From contig OZ176055.1 in NCBI GenBank assembly GCA_964247055.1, positions 5,084,001 through 5,148,000 of the forward strand: 64,000 nucleotides of DNA, read 5' to 3'. This document shows positions 33,701 to 47,000 of the stretch, piece by piece (positions within the stretch are counted from its first letter, which is position 1; each line of letters starts with the position of its first letter). This DNA comes from Paragordius varius. Taxonomy: Eukaryota > Nematomorpha. A program made the translations under genes and the position numbers. Below the pieces are notes generated by a model that saw nothing but the letters and a program-made list of their open reading frames with translations, made no database searches and was not told the origin of the DNA.

Positions 33701-35032
33701 ATTTTGAGTGCAATAACATCTCCTATCTGGCAATGAATGCGTCGCAAAATATTAAAAACGTCTAATCTGAATCATATAATTCAATCTAGTACCAGAAACT
33801 CTTATACAATGATACTATGCATAATATTTAAAATTTTTAAAACTAAAGATCGCTGAGTGCAATATTTAATAAATTAAGCATAAATCTCATATTTCTTCCA
33901 CATATATCATAATTTGTTCAGCCCATTATTTCTAAATTTAGCGTGATTCAGAATATTTGTTGTATAAGTTAATATGATTTTTTTGGTTAAATATTTGTAA
34001 ACGATTTGTGATCAAAAAATTTTACCATTATAATTATTAAAAGATGCTTTTCATATAAGAAATATAAAAGAAATTAGAAACCAAGATAGAAATCGGTTCC
34101 CAATTTGAGGACTAATTCGCCTATTTTCGGCCTAGTAGCAAGGCCTGTTAAAATATATAGAGTTAACCCATAAATTGATACAATTCCGGTCAATTTTAAA
34201 CTATCCTAAGATATTACAAAACATTGGCAATAGGAAAACAACAAAATTTTAATTCTACAAAAATATTTTAAATACCAATAAATCGTAATAAATAATTTTA
34301 AATCATAAGACCCAGAAAACATTTATCCTTGTATGCCGTTTTTGGTAACGAGAATTACCGATTGGACACTAGTGCTATGTATATTACTATAAAACACCCA
34401 TTTTCCGTCTTCAAACCCGAACATGTAGTCAATTTAAAAATAGAAAGTCCACAACTAATATATTTTTCAGCACAAAACTTCAACAAATTAATTTTATTTC
34501 CATGAATCTGAATTTAAAAACAAACATAATAAATTATTTTATCTTTTAATTTTTTTTGGCCAATAAATATATATCTTATCACGATAATTGAAACCAATTC
34601 CTAATATGCAATTTACCCCCCAGATTATAAACCATAATACCGAAAACCAATTTGCTGACTGTAAATATAGTAAAATTAAAGGGTTCTTTCCCTCGTATCA
34701 TCTTTTTAATTTTTTCTGACCGTTAAATTTACACTTATAAAATTTATTCATTTAGAATAGTGTATATATTTTTCATAAATTAAAAAAACCACTTATTTAT
34801 ATTATTTCACCATTTTACAATATGATTGTTATTATTGTGGAAAAACATGTCTTAATGGTAAAATTGCACTCGGACAATTTTATTATCTACTGTGTTTTCT
34901 TGTAAAAAAATGCCACCGCATAGTATGAAATGTTAAAATAAAAAATTTTGCGTTAAAAAAAACATTATTTTTGTTACATTCCAAATGAATGTATTTGAAA
35001 TATAATAAATTTTGTTAAAAAAATGACATATA
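33701..35032. other. AT-rich stretch downstream of TTC27, no gene
   Basis: Holds the 3' flank of TTC27. No clear poly(A) or termination signal can be singled out in such AT-rich DNA. Confidence 0.4.
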
Positions 35033-38000
35033 TTAAAAATAAGCACTAAGTACCATTAATTTCAATTTCGTCAAATAGCCATCCAACAAAAGTTTGATAG
35101 AGCATTTGTCGCTTTCCAAAGCAAAATCATAGATAGAACAAATAATTTGCAAGATAGGTAAAAGAGACTGTATCCGTTCTTCGGTTAAATTATCCTTTGA
35201 TAGTATTAAACATTTGACAAAACAATTAAACGCCTAATTTTATTAATTATAATTCTAACCTGTTGATATTCCTTTTGTTTGCAAAAGCTTAACCCTAATG
35301 TGTGCCACAATGAAATGGAATTAAAATCCTAAAGAATAAGTAAATATATACTGTTTTTGAAAGATCAATCAATACATGATGTGAGCGGTTTTGTTTTTCA
35401 TCATCAATCATTTCATCATTAATTATATTCTTAATAGTATCCAAAATTGTGTTCAATATGCATCCTTTCACCTCTTGATATTATAAATAAAATAAGGCTA
35501 GCTCCTATTTAGCCAAAACAATCATATTACAGTATGCATCTTAATGTTTGCTTAGTTAAGCCATTTGCAACACAGTAGAGTAGGGAAAAAGCAACAAAAT
35601 GTTAAATAAACAAACTTTTCCTCTTTCGATACACTACTGAGTTGCTTTGCCCTACTATAGTGTGAAATAAGCAACCATTAAAATGCATACTGTATAATTA
35701 TGTCAAAACTCATATAATAATAAGAGTTTTTTAATTAGTTAAAAAGCTATGGAAGATAAATTTCATGATAAGGAATACGCGAAAATAATTAGCCTTTTGT
35801 ATCATAAACAGTTTTTTACCCTAATATTCACCCATTAAACTGTTTTTATTAGGGGCGTTCAACATAAATGGCTTCGCGAGCCGCATTGAAAAAAAATATG
35901 ACAAATGGGCAATATGGGACTGTAAAAAAATTACGGCAACAATATAACAACTAATTATTTTGATATTTATTATGTTGGCAAAATTTTGGAGGATATATCC
36001 AAATTTGCCTACATTTTAAAAAAACCAAAAAGTTATGTTTATCTTGAATAAACAAATCGTCTGGTTATCTTAACGGTTTTAAATAAAAATTGTGAATAAA
36101 TGTTAGTTTGTCCCTTTAGAACTCATTACTTTAAAAAATCTATATTAAAGAGTATTATGAGATATATATAAATATTTAACGGCCTTAAAATACTCTCTTT
36201 CCACAATGCGTACGAAAGAGATATATGCTCAATAAATTACACTAGGCAACAAATATGTTTTTTTAACTGTTATTCTTTTAAATTTTATTTCATTAAAGTA
36301 CATAAATAGTATATTTGAAAAAAATTGGTCTAACACATAAGAAGATTTTTTTATTAGGGTTTATCAAATTTTTTTGGCCCCGATTCAACATTAAACTCGA
36401 AATTTTCAAAATTAACAGTTTTAGATATAAAGCCATATATTATATTATTCGAAAGAGCGCGAAAAACTGTGTCTTTCGAAAAAAAATCTCATGTAAAATT
36501 TATTTGGGATATGGTTAAAATTTTCAACCCTTAAATAAGTCAAAAATTTTCACAGGCAAACTTATTTAAAAATCATATGATTTATTTTACTATTGGGGTT
36601 ACATTATTATAAAATTTTGAAAAAATTTTTGAAAAAGCTTTTGGTTTGCTTTTTTTAATAAAAATCATTTTTATCATAATCATTATATCTGGATATTAAA
36701 TTACATAGTTATAACTGTGAATTTATTACATAATGGTTATAAACGATCCAGAATACCTTAACTTATATTTTTAGTCTATAAAATTTTGAAGAAAATAAAT
36801 TATTTATCATTTTTTAACAAAAAACTAAAAAATGGCCGTTAATGACATAAAAGCAATGAATAAGTGTTTTAATCAAAAAAATTTCTTGTGTTTTTTTTGA
36901 TCCTTCATTGCCATCTATACAAAGTCAATTTTCATCCATTAGTTTTAAAAATATATTAATAAAGAAAAACGCTCTCGCTACGCGCGTTTGGCGCTCTTTG
37001 TGTCCAATATTAACTGTCGATGTAAAACATATTAGTAGGCATTTTATAGAGATATTTCATTACTTTTTCGAATGATATATTACAAATAAGCGTTTGTTGC
37101 ATATTTTCAAAGAACATCATTTTTTAGTAAAATTTTGATAAAGAGGGCGCATAATCATAAATAATCAAATTAGAAAAAAATCTTAGGTGGAATTATAATT
37201 ATTATTTTAGATTAACTGTTAAAATGTTAGTAAATATAAGAAAATTCAAAAAACTCGGATGGCATGTGTTATTATTTAAAAATATTATTTATAGTAAATT
37301 ATGTAAATTTTATATTAACTTAATTTTTGAATATAAATTGTAATTATTTTTTTTTCAATTTTTGAGGGCTGTAAAAATTTTTTGGAGAACCGCGTGTTGG
37401 ACACCCATGGTCTATATATACATATAACATTTTTCAGTCAAAAGCCACTTTTACCACACAAAACATTTTTTCATCCAAACGGAATATTTTAAGTTCTTTT
37501 TGGATGGAAAATGTTGAGTTTGCTTGGAAAAATGTTGCGTTTAAAAATATTGCATTTGGCTGAGTGTTGCTTTTGACTGAAAAATATACGCTGTAAAAAA
37601 ATTCTAATTGAGTTAGAAAAATATTTTAAGGCTTATTTTACATTTTCTGATTTTCAGTTAATATTCCCTTTTTTAGATATATTAAAAAATTTCTTATTGA
37701 TTTTTACGCTATGTAAATTTTATTTTTAAAAGCCGTTTTAAGTGTAAAAATATAGAAAAGGTTTTGATAAAAAAGTTAATAATTCTTCACAATATAAAAT
37801 GGCGCAATTGTTTTATGTTGACAATACCCGGTTATTGTGTTAATAGTAATAGGCAGCAGCCTAATTTTGTAAGCCTTTATTAATCTTTTTGTGTAATAAT
37901 GCAAAAATACGTTTAGATAGGTAGTTGTCCTATTCTTCTAGATGATAATAAATAGAGTCGTTTAATATCCCTAAATATATCATTTTTAACAATTTTTACC

Positions 38001-41000
38001 ATTTTTGGACTTATTGAATTACGATATAAAAAATTAAATTTATGTTTATCATACCATAAGTAATAATCAAAAATAAATATTATAATAATAAAATTCTTTA
38101 ACTAGGAGAAACAGCAATATACGAAAACTTGCTTTAGAACAACTTGGAATAAGAAAAACACGTATAAATTTGTCTCCTCCTCACCAAATAAATATTGTAA
38201 ATAGCCAAAACCAACATTATCCAAGATATATTTACAATTTTATTTCTTTGGATATATTTTTATATTTACTAATATTATATTTATGTTAATAAAAAATTAT
38301 AATGATAAATTTTAATATCCTGCTATTCTAATAATAATCGACTTTATTCAAAACAAAATTTTAAAAAAAAATTGCGCGGTCCCATGCTTTACAAAAAAAG
38401 AAGTTTAACTTTCTAGTTGATAACGAGTCCCAAATCTGGCCAAAAAAATTGAATCACGTTAGAATATCCGAAAAAATAAATGTTATTATTATTGAATCAG
38501 CTGTAAACAGCCAAATTTAAAATATATATTGAAAGGTCCCTATTCTTGAGGTCTGGATTAGAAAAGATATTCTACAACAATTCCTCTATAAATGCGCCAA
38601 ATTTGAAACCGCTGGTTATTTTACAAATTATTATTAATCATACGACAGCTACTGCTATATTTTCTAAGCCTTTATTGAAACAATTTATTATAAATGAAAA
38701 ATCTTTGGAAATATCCACGATGTAAAATGATACAAAAGTATTGGTATGTGCTGTTCAAGATGCCGTCGGTAAAATTCTGGATAAAAACTAATATGATCAA
38801 ATAATAACGCATCTAATGCATGTTTCTTTGTCCAATAACATCTACGATATTTATTATATTTAAAAAAAATTAATCCTCGATAACTATCTAATGTGAGATG
38901 TGGAATTGAAACATATACTCTGTTTACACCCCTCAACAAAGCCAAGAATTGAAGAAAAAACTCTTTCAAGGATCATCAATACACCAAGCGGAGATTATCC
39001 TATAAAACTTTATCGATAGATTTATTGACAAATGAAATATTATAAACAAAGTGGTGAAATCAAATTAATCTATAGTTTAATAATTTTCAACATCTCTCAA
39101 AAAATTGCCTGATTCGCAATACTCTGTCTCTCCTGCAAGATCAGACTAAAATATATTTACCAAAACAACTACCTTTTACTTCAATTATATCAGTTATCGG
39201 AACGCTAAAAATCAATATCTCTCTGATATCAAAATAAATTTTGGTTTAATAAACTTACGCTTCAAATACCATGAGTTTCGTCCAGATTTTTTCCGATAAA
39301 TTTAAAATGTCAACAATTAAGCAAAATTCAAAAACACTTTGTCAAAAAAATATAAAAGTTATTTTAAAGGTTTTGTTTTAAAGCTGACTTGTATTGTTAA
39401 TATAAAAAAACTTTTAGCCGTTTCGATAAAACTAAAACTATAAGCAACATAAGAGGTATTTCTCAAAAAAGGTTTGACTTAATATAAAGGGCAAGAAATT
39501 TTAATCAAAAATTTTAGGTAATAGAAATCTTCAACGGAATTTTCTGAATTTATGATTTCTACCATACTTTTTACCATAAAATACGCTTAATATCACCAGT
39601 CATGGAACATTATAAATGGCATTTTGGTATCAATGAATGTAAATGTGATTAGAAAAATAATTATGATGTAATCCCGGATACATTAAAAATTATTATGCAT
39701 TCTATTATGCGTTTATAAAGAACTAGCCTGTTTAGAAATGGAACTTTAAAGTTTAATAAAAATTATGAAATCCTTTCATTTTTATATATATCGTTTACCG
39801 TCAAAAAAATCTTTTTCCAGTAAATCAAAGCGTTTTTTCAAACAATCGACCTTAGTTACATACCCCTAGTCAATTAATGAGCTTTATTTTAAGGAAGACA
39901 AACTAAAGGGGTTGAAAATACTTTTATCATATTTTGATTAAATTTATATAAGAAAAGTGCACAATGGTTATATTTCAACATATGCTATTGGCTTCGACAC
40001 ATAGAAAAGAGAAACGGTTTATAAATGTATAAAAGGATATACATCGTCGATCGTAAACATGACTCAATGCATATCCACAATGATATAGAAATGGAGTGAA
40101 ATCATAAATTGGGTCATTTTTATCGCATGTATGCTAGTGCCCTGTCAGAAATTACGACTAACCGGAATTATTGGACTTGGTTCTCGCTTAGCTTGGATAA
40201 AAAAGTTTTAATGTGGCTGCTCTTAAAATGATAGTATTATGAAAAAGAGTTGTGCAATAAAAAACTTCAGCAATAGTCCAGCTTTGAGAATTGTTAAACA
40301 CCACTAATAATGACATAAATTGGCAAAAGCAGCGGCGCGATTAAAGGAAATAAATTAATAACATATCATAAAAAGAATATATAAAAATGGATAAAATATA
40401 GGCTTATAAACTTAACAAGGAAATAATACCAATAAAATACAAAAGATATATTAAGTTTTATAACCTTGTGTAGACGTCGTTGAAATTTCATACAGTTTTT
40501 CAATGGTTTTAATCACGTCCTCCCAGTGTCTCAGAGCTAGATTAACAGTAAGATAATTTTCCCAAGCTTGCCATGATTCATAATTATATTTTAGGGTTTC
40601 CTTTGGTTATTATATATAAACTATGAGAGTCAATTTCGCTGCATCATATTGTTTTAATTTTAGCTGTATTATGGCTATATTATTCCATGCTTGATAATTA
40701 TCGGGTTCATACATCAGTGTTTTTCGCAAAAAAAATTCGGCCAATTTTAAATCATTAGCTATAAATTAAGATTTATAAAACCAAACTGGCTTTTAAAATA
40801 TAGCTTCAAATATAAGCACCCACATGTATGCAATATATCTGGTTGCACAGGAAATGTTGCGAGAGATTGTTTAAAATGATACAAAGACTTTCGAATCTAT
40901 ATACATATATATAATGTTGACTTTGTTAGTTCGTTTAAAAGACTAAATTTCGCAGTTAATTATGTTTGGAAACTGAAATAAAATTGGGGGTTATACGCCA

Positions 41001-44000
41001 TAAAAAGTATGACAAAAGGCGTCGAAGGGCCCCGGCATCTGGGCTACTTTTACCAAAACCAAACCAGGATAATAAGAGAACATTGCAAAAAAATAAACCA
41101 AATATATTACTCTTTTTACAATAAAAATTTATGTTAAACACGAAGCAACAAATTTGAATCTAAAACAAATTTTAATATGCAAAATTTTTTACATGATTTA
41201 AGCATGTCGAAATATGGACAAACCCTGAAAAGTTGTAAAAAAAATTATTAAAACATTTTTTAACTCTTTTTAATAATAGATAGCTGATAGGCTATATGAT
41301 TGGCAAATGTCTTCACTCCGATGGTGTTTGAATAAATTCTATCATAAAAACCTATTACCATATAATTTATTTTTACTCTGCCAAAAAATCGATATTTTAA
41401 ATCTAAATATACCCTTTATTTAATTAAACATGTGAATCAGCTTGCTTTTATTAATACACCGAAAATAAATTTTATAAGTGAAATTCAATCATAGATAATT
41501 TTAAAAATGGATTTTCAAACGTAAAATATTTTGTTTTATGTCAATTATTAATAATTTGGCAAAAATATTAAAAAATTTTGCGAGTTTCGGAGAAAGTCGC
41601 GTTGAGTCGCTAACACGTATTTTACATCCGTAATTTAAAAATAATCTAATAAATAATAGGAAGTATCATTTTAAATACTTTTCTTCAGCATATGTTTTTA
41701 AAACAAAATAAATTAAAATTTCTAAAGTTACCATTTGATACTGTTTCCATGATAAAAAGGCCATCGAATTTTGAGCCAAATAATATGATCGATTGGATAA
41801 TAGCCATGATTTATTATATGAAATTGAATCTACGTCAATATCACCAAGATATTTGAGACATTTAATTTTCTGATAATCGTTCTTCTGAGTTTGCTGGATT
41901 ATTATATGTTTGGCCTAAAAAAGATAATAGGTTATATAAGTAAAAATAGCATGGTACCATAATTCAGTCAATGATCTTGACTAGGGTTGTGCATTTGACA
42001 GCTTTTTCAAAAAAGTCCGGTCAGACCCAGTCAGACCATGGTCATGACCACATTTTACATGAGTAAATATCATGGGATAGGATTGTGAAAATAATGTTCG
42101 AACACTTGCGTTTCACTAATGTCATGTTTTTTCTTAAAAGTTGGTATTATACATTTTTTTGATATTTATTATTTACAAATAAATTTAGCCACATGTTTGT
42201 GGCCTACTGAATCTTCAAATACATTTGATACTAGATATTTCAAATAAAATATTACGTAGTTTTACATTTTCTATCACTGAAATATCCAATTATAAAATGT
42301 TTTTTTATTTTATTGGTTCATATATATAATTGCATGTTTTGCATAGTGCTTGATTGTTTTTCGAAATAACTGGATAGGCTTAAATGCTAATGTTATATGG
42401 ATGCATTTTTAAAAATTTTTATATTGTTAAATAATCATATTTAAATATTTATTTTGTATTTTTTAAAAAAGATATAAAAAACAATAAAATCTTACCATCT
42501 CTCTTCCAAAAAATTTACCAGCAATTTTTCAAACAACAGATGTTTATTAAATGACCATGGTCAAAAAATAAATAGTCACTGACCTGGTCAATTGACCGGG
42601 TCATGACTTGGTCAGCACAACCCTAATCTTGTCAGATCTATTTCAAAAACCAAAATCAGAAATATTTTGTATTTTTACTTTTTTACGGTGCTATTAAGAT
42701 CTAAACCAGTGGTACTCACCAAAAAAAATAAAGGGCTTCAAAAAAATTATATTGTTTCAAGGGCCGTGAACCATACAATACCGATTATATTTCATAGCTG
42801 TTTGACACATTTTCAGATATTATTAAATAAATTCAGGGTCATAAAAAATCATTTTTAGGGCCGCGGTTTGAGTACCACTGATCTATATTTTTAATATCAC
42901 TGCGACAGTATTTACAATCAACGAATACAAGACAACATTTTGACTTTCTGAAATATATTAATTTGATGACTTTGTAATCGATATGAAAAAAAAGTTTTGG
43001 ATCAATTTTGGCATTAGACTTTTAAAATACGGATATAAAAATTATCCCCTCGAGTATTAAAGGGTTAATCAAAAAATATGACAAAAAATAGAAAAAAATA
43101 TTTCAGCATAAGAAGTTTAAATATCATAAAAATATTGTAATGTTTCCGATACAATTCTATTTATCCTAAATAACATTTACACTTCATTTTGTGATTTGAA
43201 AAAAAATGATTTTATGTTTAAAAATACATTTAAATCGCGAATCACGTTTCGTTAACTTTAATTAAAAAATGCGTTTTTAGAAAACATCTAGAAACTAAAG
43301 TTGAAAATATGTTTTTCTTTAGATTAATAATTTATTAGACACTTAATTTCCAAAATTATATAATATAAAAGGACTGAAATTAGTGATCATGAATTCTTAT
43401 TGTAAAATAACACCGTCCATGCTTATAAACCAGTTTCCAAAATTTAAATTTTAATTAAATTTACATATATATATATATATATGCGCGTCTTAAAAATATT
43501 TAAAAAGTTTATTTAATATTTCATTCTATAAAAATGTAACAATTAAAAGGGTGCTTTTCATAAAAAAATCAAAATGATTAATTAAATATTATATTATTGG
43601 ATTTCTCAATTTGACCCTTGATTTTACATAAATGACCCTAGGAATAATACATAGTTAGATACCTTCTCGAAGTTATTGAGGACTAAATTGAGCTCTATAT
43701 TTTTTTCCCACAACTCTAGGTGTTCATATATATTTGCAGCTAAATCCAAAGATCCAATCATTTCATATATTGAGGCCAATAACAACTTTATAACAAAAAA
43801 ATAAAAAAGGATTAGCAAATAACACAATGCGACTTCAACACATCTGATTCAAAATTCTCTTTATAATTATTTTGCATTAAGAAATTTATAATCTTACATA
43901 AGCCGTTATAGTTTAGAAAATTCTATAAAATTTACTTTTTTGATAATTTGATTAAATTTTTATCGTTTCATTTGAATAATCTTATAAATTACATATTATT

Positions 44001-47000
44001 AAGTGAATAAAAATGTTTAATTTGACATACCAAATTGTATAAACTATATTTGTTGACAAGTTAATAATTTAAAAACTTTGAGGTATTATAGCTGCTCATG
44101 GAGAGAACACGTTAAAAGTTATTATATCATTTTAATGAAAAATTCATTGTACAAATTGGCAATATCTATTTTAATCGCAAAATATTATTTTTTATACTTC
44201 TGATGCGAGAATTTTTTCTGAGCTATAAAATCTATGAAAACCGATAGTGGCACTCAATTCGGTCAAAAAAGTTTATATATCGTATAATATATATATATAT
44301 ATATATTCAATAAAATAAATGTAATAAAAAATGTATTAGTTTATGGAATTTTAGAGCGAAATAAAATAAATTTTAACATCTTCTATAACGAAATAATAGT
44401 TCTGATGAGAGTTCATAAAATTTTATGGAATTTATAAATAGATGGTTGAGTATTTAGATAAAACCTTCATATCTTGATAAGTCATTGGCAAAGATTCAAA
44501 TAAATATTCCTTTCTTTGTTTATATAAATTGGATGATTTTGACATATCCAAATGTTTGATGATATTTTCCAATTGTTGTAATGATCGCGATAATCGCCGT
44601 CTCGATTTATACTCTATAGTGCAACGCAACTGTAACGCAGCTAATTTGATTGACCAACAAGTATTCGGAGAGTTGATAATTATCTAAAATTTAATGCAAA
44701 TTATATATATAATCCAGTAATACAACAGAAACCGATCAAAATTGATTCCACAATTATTACGTTTGAAAAAGGAAGTTTCTCATATTAAAGTAGATAACAT
44801 TAGGGCTTTATCAAACTGTAAAAAAGTTTATTTAAACCTTGAATGAGAATAAATTAATACAAGAAATGGAAAATTCGAAATTTTTAATAATAGAATGTGA
44901 AACGATTCCGACTTTTGGGCAAAAAACTCCCTATACCAAAACACTGAATCTTTAAAATTTTTCTGCGTTAAATTGAATGAAAAATATTTATTGTATAAAT
45001 TGGAGGTTTGGAAATTGTACACTCTTTAATTTTGTTGCAAATATCAAAATGTTCTTTTTGATAAAAGGCTTAATCATTTTTAAGATATAGATATATTGGG
45101 TATATACATTAATATTAATAGTAATAAAAATTAAAATGTTATGTGTCACAATCGCAAGTTATTCTCATTCATATTTGAGGCCTAAACAGGTATCTTTAAT
45201 TAATATCAATAATTTTGGATAATCAGCTTATCGTTTTAATATAAGTTGAACATTGATGACTAAAAATATAAATGAAAAGAAATTGATAATTTACGCTTAG
45301 TAAACTCTCAAATATAGATAAGCTCTAATCAAAACCATTTATAATTTAATGTTCAAGATGGAGAAGGGTCGTACCCACTTTATCTTGATAGTATAGATCC
45401 TTCATTTAACCTATTTATTCAATCTTTGCTAAGTGCCGACGGCATTTTATCTCTCTTTATCCTTTATTATCTTCCTAATTATCCATTAATTTTGTTATTA
45501 GTTTATCCTTGTTTTTTTTTTTTTTCGTATTATTTTATCTATTAAACTATTTACTTTTTTTTTTTTTATATTAAATCCTCTCATAATTGTGTTGCTATTT
45601 TGGACTCCTATGAATTCTCCGAAAATATCAAATATTCTAAAAATTGGGAATCTAAATCTACAGGGATACTCCCTATCAAAATTCAGACTTCTCCAGTTAG
45701 CCATGAAAAACCACACTATTCCAATTATCGGATTATCGGAAACCCATATAATGAACAATGGATATATAATCGATAACAACTATATATTATATTATTCCGG
45801 CCATTCCAATCTCAGAAGATACGGTACAGGCATCATTATTCATAAATCTTTTGCTTTATTCGCTGACGAGCCCAATTTTATTAACGATAGAATCATTAAA
45901 ATTACATTCAATACACATCCATTGAAACTTAATTTGATCCAAGCTTATGCTCCTACTAGCAATTCCTCCGAGGAAGATATAGAACATTTTTACACTCAGC
46001 TTCATAACACAATCATAAGCTGCAATAAAAACGAAATAATAATAATATCTGGAGATCTTAACGCTACCCTAGGTTCTGAGGTTGAACGCAATGTCACTGG
46101 TGGCTTTGGTCTTGGGAAAAGAAATCTTCGTGGTGATAAACTAATTGAATTTTGTGTAGACCACAAACTTGCCATTACCAATACCTTTTTTGATATCCCC
46201 CTCAGAAGAAGATATACGTGGGTTTCCCCAAAAAATACCCGTTCACAAATTGACTTTATCCTCATCCAACAAAAATGGCTCAAATTCATTATAGGAGCGA
46301 AAACTTTCCCAGGAGTCGTAATAGGCTCCGATCATCAACTTCTTGCTATTAAACTTAAATTTAAGTTAGGAACTAAATTACCGCACAATAAAACTAAAAA
46401 CCGCTTCGACTTTTCCAATGTTACAAGTGAATTTATACTCAAACTGAATACTTCCCTAAGTAATATCAACACTAATAATCTGAACGTAAACAACCATTGG
46501 CATCAGACCTTGACTGCCATCAACGAACTAATACCCAAGCACTTTCCACTTCAACAAAAACATCCTAATAATCCATGTCTCTCAAATGAATCCATTGTCT
46601 TGGCCAATAAACGCAGATTGGCTAAAATAAACAACAACATTACTGATTACCGCACATTAAATACTCAATTCAAGATACAATCCAAGATTGATATCAATCT
46701 TCACTACCTAGCTATTTGCAAAGAATTAGAACTGGCTCACGCCAAAGGCCAGAACATATACCAAAAACTACATTTACTTGTTCCTCACAACTCCAAAAAT
46801 CTGGGGAACATAAGCAACACGGATAATGTAATATTAACAAATAAAAAGGAAATTATCAAACGTTGGGAAGAATTCGGTACTTCTCTTTATCATGTCGACT
46901 CTAGTCCTCATTCATCCAGTAGCACATTCCTTAAAGTTTCAGAACTAGATCCCCCAATTTTACCTGATGAAGTTCAATACGCCTTAAAACAATTTTCATC

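Noticed and set aside
39700-40260. Possible Merlin/ISXO2-like transposase text (LTGIIGLGSRLAWIKK, FRNGTLKF)
   Set aside because: Only isolated words resemble the family, with many stops and no terminal repeats found.
43624-43662. A 25-nt intron right after the exon ending NNFEK
   Set aside because: A GT..AG of 25 nt exists, but the sequence beyond does not match TTC27. The next matching exon (AKHIIIQQTQ) starts at 41914 in phase, so the intron is 1,748 nt.
44828-45022. 64-codon minus frame between two TTC27 exons
   Set aside because: The exons on either side join directly with a good TTC27 match, and this frame has no similarity to the family, so it is intronic.
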